From contig CABZHT010000001.1 of assembly GCA_902525615.1 (NCBI GenBank), forward strand, positions 114,813-178,812: 64,000 nt of DNA. The letters are read 5' to 3'. Source of the DNA: an uncultured Fidelibacterota bacterium (GTDB lineage Bacteria > Fidelibacterota > Marinisomatia > Marinisomatales > Marinisomataceae). Under the pieces are notes generated by a model, which did not search any database, was not told where the DNA came from, and worked only from the letters and a program-made list of their open reading frames with translations. The position numbers and the translations under genes were made by a program. This document shows, piece after piece, positions 50,504 to 59,728 of the stretch. The first letter of the stretch is position 1; each line of letters begins with the position of its first letter.

Positions 50504-50959
50504 CTACTCGTAGATTAAAAATACCTGCTCTGCTACACAGGCTGACTTTTCATTATCTTTAAGCTCTACCGTAACTTCAACGGTCAATTTTGCACCATTT
50601 TTAATCTCTTTAAATTCTTTTAAAACAACCCTTCCTCTCACAAAGCTTTTTACAGGAACAGGCGCAGTAAATCGGACACGATTTAGTCCATAGTTTACAC
50701 CCATTTTGGCTGATTTGATAGCATAGGTTTCCTCTAAAAACTTTGGAAATAAAGATAGAACTAAGAAACCATGAGCGATTGTAGATTTGAAAGGAGATAA
50801 TAATTTAGCTCTTACTGGAGCAGTATGAATCCACTGTTCATCTCCTGTTACTTTTCCAAATTTAGATATTTGAGATTGTGAAATTTGATGCCATTTACTA
50901 ACTCCTAGCTCCGATCCAACAAAACTTTTTACTTCTTCTAGGTTTTTTAAAGTTTTCAT
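50504..50959 (-). CDS. MaoC-family dehydratase
   Basis: GSELGVSKWHQISQSQISKFGKVTGDEQWIHTAP...TIAHGFLVLSLFP. Confidence 0.9.
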   Translation of the reverse strand: MKTLKNLEEVKSFVGSELGVSKWHQISQSQISKFGKVTGDEQWIHTAPVRAKLLSPFKSTIAHGFLVLSLFPKFLEETYAIKSAKMGVNYGLNRVRFTAPVPVKSFVRGRVVLKEFKEIKNGAKLTVEVTVELKDNEKSACVAEQVFLIYE

Positions 50960-50980
50960 TAAGAAAAGTTAGCAGAATGA

Positions 50981-52330
50981 CTAGTTTCTAACAATATTAA
51001 ACTTTTTAAAATAAAAACGCATCCAAGCAAAAGAAATAATTGCAGCAATTAAAATTGCTAATATTTGAGAAAACCAAACCCACTCAATTGGCTTTCCTAT
51101 GAAATAAAAGTAATAAGATAAAGGAGCTGTTAAAATAATAACTCGAGTAATTGTTGTTATAAGAAGTGGCATTCCTTGACCTAAAGCTTGACATACTCTT
51201 GAACAAATAACACTTATTCCAACAGCTGGATAAGCTAATATAATAATTTTTAAATAGGTTACTCCAATATCGATAACTAAGGGGTTTGAACTAAAAATAG
51301 GTAAAATATTGCTAGATAAAACAAAAAAGAATATTACACTAATTGTTGTAATCAACACTGCTCTATTTATTCCATAATAAACCACTGATAAAAGTTTGTC
51401 AAATTCTTTTGCGCCATAAAACATTCCTACTATGGTTGTTAAACTAATGGCTATTCCTAAAATTGGCATGAATAATAACATATCAAGTCTTGAAACTATT
51501 TGATAGGCAGCTACAGCTTCTGTTGAATAATTTACAAGAATCTTATTCATCACTACTTGTCCGAAGGAAATAATAAGCATGGAAATTGAAGATGGAATCC
51601 CAATTTGAAAGATTTTTGACATTATATGATTATTAAGGCTTAAATACCTTACATGAAATGATATGAAAGTTGATTTTTTTACAAAAATGATAAATAAGTA
51701 CGCCAAAACCATTACAATCTGACTTATAATTGTTGCAAAAGCTGCTCCTCTTACACCATACTCAAAAGTAAAAATTAGAATTGGATCAAGAATTAGGTTT
51801 AAAACAGTACCAATTAACCCGATAATCATTGGAATTTTTGTTTCGCCTTCTCCAGCTAAAATAGCTCTAAAAAACATTGAAAAGATAACTAATCCAAGAC
51901 CAAATGTTAGAATTCTTAAATAAGAATAAGCTATTGTCAAAATTTCTCCCTCAGCACCTAGAATAGACAGTAATCCTTCTCCATAAATCACTCCAAGAAT
52001 AGTTAAGACAATAGTACTTAAAAAACCGATTAATAATGTCTGCGAAGCAGTTTTTTCAGCATTATTTTTATCTTTTTGACCAATATATTGAGCTATTGTA
52101 GCAGTCGCTCCAGTTCCGATTCCCACTCCAAGACCTATTATAATAAAAAATAAAGGGCTAACAAATGCTACTGCTGTGACCTCATCTGCACCAAGCCATC
52201 CAATAAACATAATATCTATCACATTAAATAATGTTTGCACCATCATTCCTGCGATGATTGGCAAAGCCATATCCCACATAGATTTATAAGGATTTGCTAA
52301 AAAATCCTTTAGGCGAGATTCTTTTTCCAT
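50981..52330 (-). CDS. MATE-family efflux transporter
   Basis: MALPIIAGMMVQTLFNVIDIMFIGWLGADEVTAVAFVSPL and 12-TM profile. Confidence 0.92.
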   Translation of the reverse strand: MEKESRLKDFLANPYKSMWDMALPIIAGMMVQTLFNVIDIMFIGWLGADEVTAVAFVSPLFFIIIGLGVGIGTGATATIAQYIGQKDKNNAEKTASQTLLIGFLSTIVLTILGVIYGEGLLSILGAEGEILTIAYSYLRILTFGLGLVIFSMFFRAILAGEGETKIPMIIGLIGTVLNLILDPILIFTFEYGVRGAAFATIISQIVMVLAYLFIIFVKKSTFISFHVRYLSLNNHIMSKIFQIGIPSSISMLIISFGQVVMNKILVNYSTEAVAAYQIVSRLDMLLFMPILGIAISLTTIVGMFYGAKEFDKLLSVVYYGINRAVLITTISVIFFFVLSSNILPIFSSNPLVIDIGVTYLKIIILAYPAVGISVICSRVCQALGQGMPLLITTITRVIILTAPLSYYFYFIGKPIEWVWFSQILAILIAAIISFAWMRFYFKKFNIVRN

Positions 52331-52827
52331 TAAGTCTCAAAAAGATATAAATACTTCTTATATCCTTTTTCTTCCATTTCTTTAACGGGAATGAATTTTA
52401 AGGCAGCAGAATTAATACAGTAGCGCAATCCTGTGGGATTTGGTCCATCATTAAAAACATGACCTAGATGAGAATCTCCCTGATTACTTTTTACCTCTGT
52501 TCTAGGAAGAATTAATTCATAATCCTGCTCAAATTTTACATTTTTTTCCTCTATAGGTTGATAAAAAGAAGGCCATCCAGAATTTGAGTCATATTTATGA
52601 ATTGAGGCAAATAAAGCTTCTCCAGATACGATATCAACATATATTCCAGGTTCTTTATTATCCCAATATTCATTATCAAAAGCAGGTTCTGTTCCACAAT
52701 CTTGGGTGACATAGTACTGCATATCGGTTAATTTTGATTTTTTCTCTTCCATAAGCTCTTCCATTGTTTGCGCATTAATGCTAATAGATAATAATAGTAT
52801 AAATATGATTTTTTTTGTCATTTTCAT
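52330..52827 (-). CDS. msrB: Exported peptide-methionine (R)-S-oxide reductase MsrB
   Basis: Signal peptide MKMTKKIIFILLLSISINAQ; SNSGWPSFYQPI, GDSHLGHVFNDGPNPTGLRYCINSAALKF. Confidence 0.9.
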   Translation of the reverse strand: MKMTKKIIFILLLSISINAQTMEELMEEKKSKLTDMQYYVTQDCGTEPAFDNEYWDNKEPGIYVDIVSGEALFASIHKYDSNSGWPSFYQPIEEKNVKFEQDYELILPRTEVKSNQGDSHLGHVFNDGPNPTGLRYCINSAALKFIPVKEMEEKGYKKYLYLFET

Positions 52828-52966
52828 CGAAAAGTAAGTTAATAATAGTAAAGATTTTTTGTTTGGTTTTTTTCATTTATAGTGATACTTTGGAAATAAT
52901 TGATATTTTCGCGTCAAAAAGACACGGAAAAACTAACTGATAATAAATAATAAAGAGGTATAAATA

Positions 52967-55900
52967 ATGGAACTTAATAAATCAAGTTTTCAATATATGT
53001 TTGCCCTACTTTTATCTGTTACTATGCTTTTTGCACAGAATATTACTGGAACCGTTAGCGGTGATGACGGTAGTGCTCTTGCAGGTGCAAATGTTTCAGT
53101 TGAAGGTACTGATATGGGAAGTGCATCTAATACAGATGGATCTTTCACAATATCAGGCTTAAGTGATGGTACTTACACCATAACAGCATCTTATATAGGC
53201 TATCAAGATGCAAGTGCTGTAGTTACTATAAGTGGAGGCCAAGCATCAAGTGCAAATCTAACTCTTGAAAAAAGCAATTTATTGCTTGATCAAGTAGTTG
53301 TATCTGCATCTTTTAAAAAAGAATTAGTTGTTGATTCTCCTGCTAGTGTTGAAGTATTCAGTGGCGAAGAACTTGCCGCTCGTGGTGCTGCAACAGTAGT
53401 GGATGTATTAGCAAACAAGGCTGGTGTTGAAACAATGAAGATGGGTGTTGAATCCTCAAACATGACTGTTCGTGGATTTAACGGTGTTTTCTCAGGCGCT
53501 ATACATGCTGTCGTTGATAACAGATGGACAAGAGCTCCTGTTGTAAATGCTCAACTTCTTCAATTCTTTTCACCAGATGAATCAGAAATCGACAGACTAG
53601 AACTTGTTAAAGGTCCGGCAACACCAATGTATGGTCCTGATACTCAGCAAGGAGTTATTGCAATCTATACCAAATCACCATTTAATACTGGTAATAGAGT
53701 AGCATTAACAACTGGAGATAGAGATTACATGAAAGTTTATGCTCGATACTCTCATCAATGGGGTCCTAGAGCAGCTACGCGTGTTAGTTTCAAACACACA
53801 ACTTTTACTGACTGGGAAAGCAATATGCCTTTAACAGCAGCAGAAGCTTCTGCAGCTGGGCATACTTACTTTGAACCTTCTACTATTCGTAGAGGTCTTC
53901 AATCAACTGTTTACCCTTTTGTTGATTTTAACACTTCGTACAACGATCCTGTTGGCGGAGTAACAAATACCGCTAGAGATGGTTTTAAACCAGAATCTAC
54001 AATGTTAGATATGCAGACTGAACTTCGTTTAGATCTGAAATCTACAATGAAAATTAATGCTAGAATGGCAAACTTATCTGCTATTGAAATGACAGCGGTT
54101 GGAAGACAGTTTGCAGATGATGCAACCCTTAATCAGTTTCAAGTTTCATATTCTAGACAAGATTTTCTTGGCGGAGATTTATTTGTTAATTTCTTTACTA
54201 ATACCAATAAACAAGAAACAACTTATAATGTTGCTACAGGTTTAATTGTTTATGATACGTCATCAAACAGAGCATTCCAATTGCAACACAATATACCTTT
54301 AAAGAATGGACAATCTGTTGTTTGGGGTGTTGATTTCTTGGACAGAACACCTGAAACTAAAGGTACTATAAATGGTCAACATGAAGACATGGACGACTTC
54401 CAAAATGTTGGTGCTTACTATTCATATGAAAAGAAATGGGGCGATACATTTAAGTTCGTAGGAACTGGAAGACTTGATTCTAGTAACTTTACAAGAGATA
54501 TTGGCGAAGATACATTATTTGCTCCAAAAATGGCTCTTGTATGGTCTCCTGAGTCTATTAGAGGTAGTTTCCGTTTAACTTATGGTGAAAACATTGACCT
54601 ACCTGGTAACTTTACAAAAAATCTTGATATTGGTGTTGCATCAGATTTTATTTATGGTGGACTAAATATTGATTTCCAAGATCCTGCATTTGGTGGATTA
54701 CCTTTCAATCCTGATTTTCAGGTAAAAACTATGGGTTCATCAAATGTTGGGTATACATATCACAGAGATGAGACTGGATTACAAACGTTCCGTTCAAACT
54801 GGTCTCCAGCTCTTGGATTAGGTGTTAATACAAATTATGGAATGAATAATAATACTATTAATGCTGCTGCACATGGTGTCTTTGCACCACTATTTACTGG
54901 TCAGTTCTTACAGAGTGATCAAGGTGCTGCTTACTTACAAGGTGTAGGTGCAGGATTTGGTGCTAACATGGCAGCTGGTCTTGGTGCAGGTCTTACTTTA
55001 GCTCAAATGGGCTTTAACGCTACTGTTCAAGGTGCATTTAATCAAGCATTAGCTGGCGGAGCTGATGTAACAACTGCTGTTACAACTGCTGCTTCTGTTG
55101 CTGCTGCTATTGGAGCTCAAGACTTGATGGCTTTAGCTGCAACTGCAATGCCAACAAGCTTTGTTAATCCAGTGCTTAATTTCTCTTTAGAGCAAATTAA
55201 TCCTTTAATTGATCTTCCTGATTCTCCAGTAGTTAAACAAACTACATGGACTCAAACTGAAGTTGGTTATAAAGGACAAGTTTCTGATAATATGACTTTA
55301 ACTGTGGATGCTTACAGACTAAATGTTGAAGGTTATGTAACAAGTCCTCAAAGTGTATCAGGAATTGTTACTTCAATGGGTGATGCTGCTAGTTATGTTT
55401 CAGCTATTCAAACTGCGATGGCAGGTAATACCGAACTTACTGCTTTTGTAAGTGGATGGGATGCTGCTGCTGCTGGTGGTAATGAAAATGGAACAGGTGC
55501 AGATGAATATGCTGCATTAATTCTAGGAAATATGGCTCAAACACCAATGGGTGCTATAGCTCCTGTTAATTCACCTTATGGAGGTAATCTAATTGCTGGT
55601 TATAAACAATTAAGTGAAGATTTAATTCTACATGGACTTGAAACTACACTTAACTACTTTCCTAACAATAATTGGAATTTCTTCATGAATATGACTTTCT
55701 TAAGCGATCAAATTCTTGAAGCAGACTTTGAAGGCGCAGAAACTCAAGTTGAAATGAACACTCCAGAATTTAAACTTGGAGCGGGTTTTCAGTTTAGTGA
55801 GCCTGGAAAAGCTTTTGGTATGAATCTAAGATATCAAGAAGGTTTCGATTCTAATACTGGTTTTGCTACAGGTAGTGTTGCTCCTTTCTATACACTTGGT

Positions 55901-56047
55901 TTTAATGCTAAATTTGATGTAGATGCTGTAGATGGCATGTCAGTTGGATTATCAATTGATAATGTTACAGACGTTAAACATAGAGAGATGTACTTAGGTC
56001 CTGAAATGGGTAGATTTACAACTCTTAGTATTGGATACGACCTGTAA
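52967..56047 (+). CDS. TonB-dependent receptor with N-terminal CarbopepD_reg-like domain
   Basis: ITGTVSGDDGSALAGANVSVEGTDMGSASNTDGSFTISGL; plug DVLANKAGVETMKMGVESSNMTVRGFNG..., IDRLELVKGPATPMYGPDTQQGVI; beta-barrel end FTTLSIGYDL. Confidence 0.93.
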   Translation: MELNKSSFQYMFALLLSVTMLFAQNITGTVSGDDGSALAGANVSVEGTDMGSASNTDGSFTISGLSDGTYTITASYIGYQDASAVVTISGGQASSANLTLEKSNLLLDQVVVSASFKKELVVDSPASVEVFSGEELAARGAATVVDVLANKAGVETMKMGVESSNMTVRGFNGVFSGAIHAVVDNRWTRAPVVNAQLLQFFSPDESEIDRLELVKGPATPMYGPDTQQGVIAIYTKSPFNTGNRVALTTGDRDYMKVYARYSHQWGPRAATRVSFKHTTFTDWESNMPLTAAEASAAGHTYFEPSTIRRGLQSTVYPFVDFNTSYNDPVGGVTNTARDGFKPESTMLDMQTELRLDLKSTMKINARMANLSAIEMTAVGRQFADDATLNQFQVSYSRQDFLGGDLFVNFFTNTNKQETTYNVATGLIVYDTSSNRAFQLQHNIPLKNGQSVVWGVDFLDRTPETKGTINGQHEDMDDFQNVGAYYSYEKKWGDTFKFVGTGRLDSSNFTRDIGEDTLFAPKMALVWSPESIRGSFRLTYGENIDLPGNFTKNLDIGVASDFIYGGLNIDFQDPAFGGLPFNPDFQVKTMGSSNVGYTYHRDETGLQTFRSNWSPALGLGVNTNYGMNNNTINAAAHGVFAPLFTGQFLQSDQGAAYLQGVGAGFGANMAAGLGAGLTLAQMGFNATVQGAFNQALAGGADVTTAVTTAASVAAAIGAQDLMALAATAMPTSFVNPVLNFSLEQINPLIDLPDSPVVKQTTWTQTEVGYKGQVSDNMTLTVDAYRLNVEGYVTSPQSVSGIVTSMGDAASYVSAIQTAMAGNTELTAFVSGWDAAAAGGNENGTGADEYAALILGNMAQTPMGAIAPVNSPYGGNLIAGYKQLSEDLILHGLETTLNYFPNNNWNFFMNMTFLSDQILEADFEGAETQVEMNTPEFKLGAGFQFSEPGKAFGMNLRYQEGFDSNTGFATGSVAPFYTLGFNAKFDVDAVDGMSVGLSIDNVTDVKHREMYLGPEMGRFTTLSIGYDL

Positions 56048-56066
56048 AATGTCATACTTCTTTTAT

Positions 56067-56099
56067 AAAAAAAGCCCTCAAATAATGAGGGCTTTTTTT
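56067..56099. terminator. Bidirectional intrinsic terminator between convergent TonB receptor and threonine dehydratase genes
   Basis: AAAAAAAGCCCTCA-AATAA-TGAGGGCTTTTTTT perfect stem. Confidence 0.88.
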
Positions 56100-56121
56100 A
56101 TATAGTCTAAAAATTAAATAA

Positions 56122-57087
56122 CTAATCTTTACCTACCTTTAACCATGGCAAAGATACTAAATCAACATTTCCACCTGTAATAACTAAAACAACTTTTTGA
56201 CCCTTAAATTTATCTTTATTTCTTATCAAACTAGCTAAAACTAATGCACAGGAAGGCTCAATAATAATCTTCATCCTTTCCCAAATAAGCTTTGTTGTAT
56301 CAATAATTTCTTGTTCTGTAGCCAAAATAATATCATCAATATTTTTTTGGATTATTGGAAGAGTTAATTCACCAACAATAGCCATTAATCCATCTGCGAC
56401 TGACAATCTATGGTCCATTTCAATACGTTTATTAGCATTAAACATTTGATAAGTATCATCAACACTTTCTGGTTCACATCCAATGATTTTTGAAGAAATA
56501 TTCATTTCTTTCAGAGCAATTGAAATACCACTAATTAATCCACCTCCTCCAATGGGAACTAAAATTGAATCAAATTCAGGTACCTGCTCAACTATTTCAA
56601 GTGCAATAGTACCTTGACCTGCAATAACGTCATAATTATCATAAGGGTGAATAGAAATTCTATTATTTTCCTTAACTGTTTTTAGAAAGAGATCATCTCT
56701 TTGTCCCATAGTATCACAAAAAATCATGTTTCCATTATAAGTTTTTACATTATGTATCTTAGCTTTTGATACACTCTTAGCCATTACAATATCAGCATGA
56801 ATACCTTTCAGATGTGCTGCGCATGCGATAGCTCCTCCATGATTACCTGAAGATTGACAAGCAACTCCTTGAAGAGACTTAGCTTTTGATAATGAAAAAA
56901 TTGCGTTTGATGCTCCTCTAATTTTAAATGAGCCCGTTTTTTGAAAATTTTCACATTTGAAATATAGTTCCATATCAAGCAGGTCATTGAAATATTCAGA
57001 TATCAAAATCGGAGTGTTTCTAACGATAGAATTGGTTAGTGCGCGTGCACCTTCAATATCGGATAAAGATGGTTCTCTATTAAGCAT
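56122..57087 (-). CDS. PLP-dependent threonine/serine dehydratase (or serine racemase)
   Basis: KCENFQKTGSFKIRGASNAI, SSGNHGGAIACAAH, PIGGGGLISGIS, VITGGNVD. Confidence 0.9.
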   Translation of the reverse strand: MLNREPSLSDIEGARALTNSIVRNTPILISEYFNDLLDMELYFKCENFQKTGSFKIRGASNAIFSLSKAKSLQGVACQSSGNHGGAIACAAHLKGIHADIVMAKSVSKAKIHNVKTYNGNMIFCDTMGQRDDLFLKTVKENNRISIHPYDNYDVIAGQGTIALEIVEQVPEFDSILVPIGGGGLISGISIALKEMNISSKIIGCEPESVDDTYQMFNANKRIEMDHRLSVADGLMAIVGELTLPIIQKNIDDIILATEQEIIDTTKLIWERMKIIIEPSCALVLASLIRNKDKFKGQKVVLVITGGNVDLVSLPWLKVGKD

Positions 57088-57105
57088 TTAATTACCAGAA
57101 ATGGT

Positions 57106-59664
57106 TTATCTTAAGAAAACAAGTTTACCAGCTTCAGTAAAGCTTGATGACCTAATTTGATAAAAGTATACTCCGCTACTTACTACGTCACCATCATCAT
57201 TTTTACCATCCCAAACAACAGATTGGAAACCAAATCGCTCTTGGCCATCAATTAGATTTCTTACAACTCTTCCACGTATATCAACAATGACCATTGATAT
57301 ATTCTGAGCTGAAGGCAAATCGAACTCAATAGTTGTTCCAGGTAAATTAAATGGATTAGGATAACTTTGAGCTAATCTGTAGTTATCTGGGGCAGTTGAT
57401 AAAAATTCGTATCCTTGTGAAACAATTTCACCATACGAATTATAAGAGGAATAATAAACTCTTAAGTCTTCTGATATAAAAGCAGGATTACCAAAATCAA
57501 AAGTTACTTGGTCATTTCCAGAAGATGGATTCAAATTAGACATCTCAAGATGAAGAATACCATTGGCTTTATCAACAGCATTTATTAATGAGTAGTCATT
57601 AAAGTTTAAACCCTTCAAATCAATATCATAATTTGTAGGATTATACTCTAAATATAACTGTGATGAAACAGCACCTGTTGGTAAAGATACAGTTAAAATA
57701 TCGTTAATAAGCTTGAAGCTTGGAACTGAACCTTGAGCAGATTGATAATCAGGTATTGATCTACCATTTATGTCAAAAGAATAATTCCATAAAGACTCCA
57801 TCATAGCTAAATCTTGACTATCCGAAACTCCATCAAAATCTGGGAAATAATATGGAGCACTTCCAGTAACAGGTGCAATATCTTCCCCAGGATAATTTGC
57901 AATAAATGCCGCATAATCTTTAAAGTCAATTTCCCAATTATTATCATAGTCTCCTAATAAAGAACCAAAATAATAAAAATCTAAAGATGAAACATCTGAC
58001 GATAATCCGACCTGATCAATACAGAAAACTTCGATATAATATCTTTGATAGTCTTCTAAAGGTAAATCATTCAAATCTACTCTAGTAGATGTATATCTTG
58101 TAGAACTGTATATGTCGCTATTTCCAGGTGTTGTACCAACACTTACAAAATAGGCTTCAACCCCACTTGTAGCATCTGTAAAATCTTCTAAATTTATTGT
58201 TATGTTTGGAGTTCTAGGTAAATAAAATTGTTGGTCTAAGTCTGTTGAAGAAACATTACCTGCAAGAGGAGCTACTCTATCAACTTTAATTATAATTTCG
58301 TCAGTTTCATTATTATCAAATCCCGAAGAAGTTCCAACGGCTCCCCCAGCTGCAACGTAGACACTTACATCGCCATCCGCTTGAGGAGTTACTTCAAAAT
58401 CAAATGAAGTTCCTGTTCCACCGCTAAAATTAGTTACATCACCATTTGTTACAACAATATCATCTGCTGAGAAGCCAGAAACTTCTTCCGCAAATGTAGC
58501 ATTAAACGAAAGTACGCTTTCAGCTGTTAAGAGAGATGTAGTTGTAGAAAGTGCAGTATTTACATAATTAAATTCTATCCAACCAACATTTTGCTGATGG
58601 TCTAAAGCCCACGCTTCACCTTGAATTACTTGCTGGTTAGAAAACATGACCATGTTATAATCATATACATAATCCATATAATTCATGAATTGGTCACCTT
58701 TATTTGTGGTACCAATACATTCGTTTGAGCCACCACTACCATACCAATTTCCATTTGAATCCTGAACTAATTCAGCTGAATAATTGGGAGCAGTTTTAAC
58801 GGGAACATCTGACCAAATTGGAGATGAACAAGATGAAGCTGCGAAAGGATGTGGATAAGTAAAATTATGTCCTAATTCATGAGTAAGAGTTCTGCCTCTT
58901 CCATAAGTAGATAATTCGCCTGGGTTTTCAACAGATCCAACGGACTCATTTAAAACAACTGCATGAGGGTAGGTATAATATGCTTGACCCAATAATCCAC
59001 TACCTAAAGAAGCAATGTATACACTCATATATTGTTCATTATAAACATATCCCGTTTCTCCAGGACAAGGTCTTCCAACAGCATTCATAGCATCACATAC
59101 GCCCCCAATACTAGAACTAACCTGAATTCGAACAATAGATTCGCCTTCAATTAATTCTGCTCCTGTGGTTTCTCCCTTATATCCAACAAATCTTATATCA
59201 TGGGTACCTCTAGCATTATAATGAGCATAATCAATATTTGCGTCAGTACCTGTAGAAGGGTTTGGATTCTGAGGAACATGCTCTCCATCAGGATTTAAAT
59301 TTTTGAAGTCTAAATTTATTTGGTCAAAATTGGCTGCAATTTTGTCAAATGCAAGATTATCTACATTATCATTTGCATTACTATATAAAACGTAAAATCT
59401 AATAGGAATATCTATGGTTGGTCTTTTACCAATCGGTTTTTGCATTTCGATATTTGAACCAGATTTCAATCTACTTTGTCTTAATTTTTCAATATGAGCG
59501 AAAGTTTGTTCAACAAATTCTGGATTTGTTTCCTTTAATTGCTCATAAAGCTGATCTGTTCCACACATTGCATGGTCGTGATCATGGTCATGACCATGCA
59601 TGCTTTTATTTTGTGAATAAATAAATCCTAATAATAAAAATGTTATTATAATGCTTTTTTTCAT
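57106..59664 (-). CDS. Secreted pappalysin/M43-like zinc metalloprotease with Ig-like, dockerin-like and C-terminal sorting domains
   Basis: Signal peptide; TLTHELGHNFTYPH zinc motif; FMNYMDYVYDYNMVMFSNQQ Met-turn; YPNPFNLPGTTIEFDLP...GKNDDGDVVSSGVYFYQI...AGKLVFLR T9SS/FlgD-type C-terminus. Confidence 0.85.
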   Translation of the reverse strand: MKKSIIITFLLLGFIYSQNKSMHGHDHDHDHAMCGTDQLYEQLKETNPEFVEQTFAHIEKLRQSRLKSGSNIEMQKPIGKRPTIDIPIRFYVLYSNANDNVDNLAFDKIAANFDQINLDFKNLNPDGEHVPQNPNPSTGTDANIDYAHYNARGTHDIRFVGYKGETTGAELIEGESIVRIQVSSSIGGVCDAMNAVGRPCPGETGYVYNEQYMSVYIASLGSGLLGQAYYTYPHAVVLNESVGSVENPGELSTYGRGRTLTHELGHNFTYPHPFAASSCSSPIWSDVPVKTAPNYSAELVQDSNGNWYGSGGSNECIGTTNKGDQFMNYMDYVYDYNMVMFSNQQVIQGEAWALDHQQNVGWIEFNYVNTALSTTTSLLTAESVLSFNATFAEEVSGFSADDIVVTNGDVTNFSGGTGTSFDFEVTPQADGDVSVYVAAGGAVGTSSGFDNNETDEIIIKVDRVAPLAGNVSSTDLDQQFYLPRTPNITINLEDFTDATSGVEAYFVSVGTTPGNSDIYSSTRYTSTRVDLNDLPLEDYQRYYIEVFCIDQVGLSSDVSSLDFYYFGSLLGDYDNNWEIDFKDYAAFIANYPGEDIAPVTGSAPYYFPDFDGVSDSQDLAMMESLWNYSFDINGRSIPDYQSAQGSVPSFKLINDILTVSLPTGAVSSQLYLEYNPTNYDIDLKGLNFNDYSLINAVDKANGILHLEMSNLNPSSGNDQVTFDFGNPAFISEDLRVYYSSYNSYGEIVSQGYEFLSTAPDNYRLAQSYPNPFNLPGTTIEFDLPSAQNISMVIVDIRGRVVRNLIDGQERFGFQSVVWDGKNDDGDVVSSGVYFYQIRSSSFTEAGKLVFLR

Positions 59665-59728
59665 GTTTTTTTCCTATAAAATTTTGGTTTTTAATAATAT
59701 AGTTTCTAAAAGGAAAAAAATAAATGAT

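Noticed and set aside
59570-59599. Near-perfect 30-bp palindrome GCATGGTCGTGATCATGGTCATGACCATGC
   Set aside because: It encodes the HGHDHDHDHAMC His/Asp repeat; CAT-GAC/CAT-GAT codon repeats are inherently self-complementary, so a separate DNA function is not needed to explain it.
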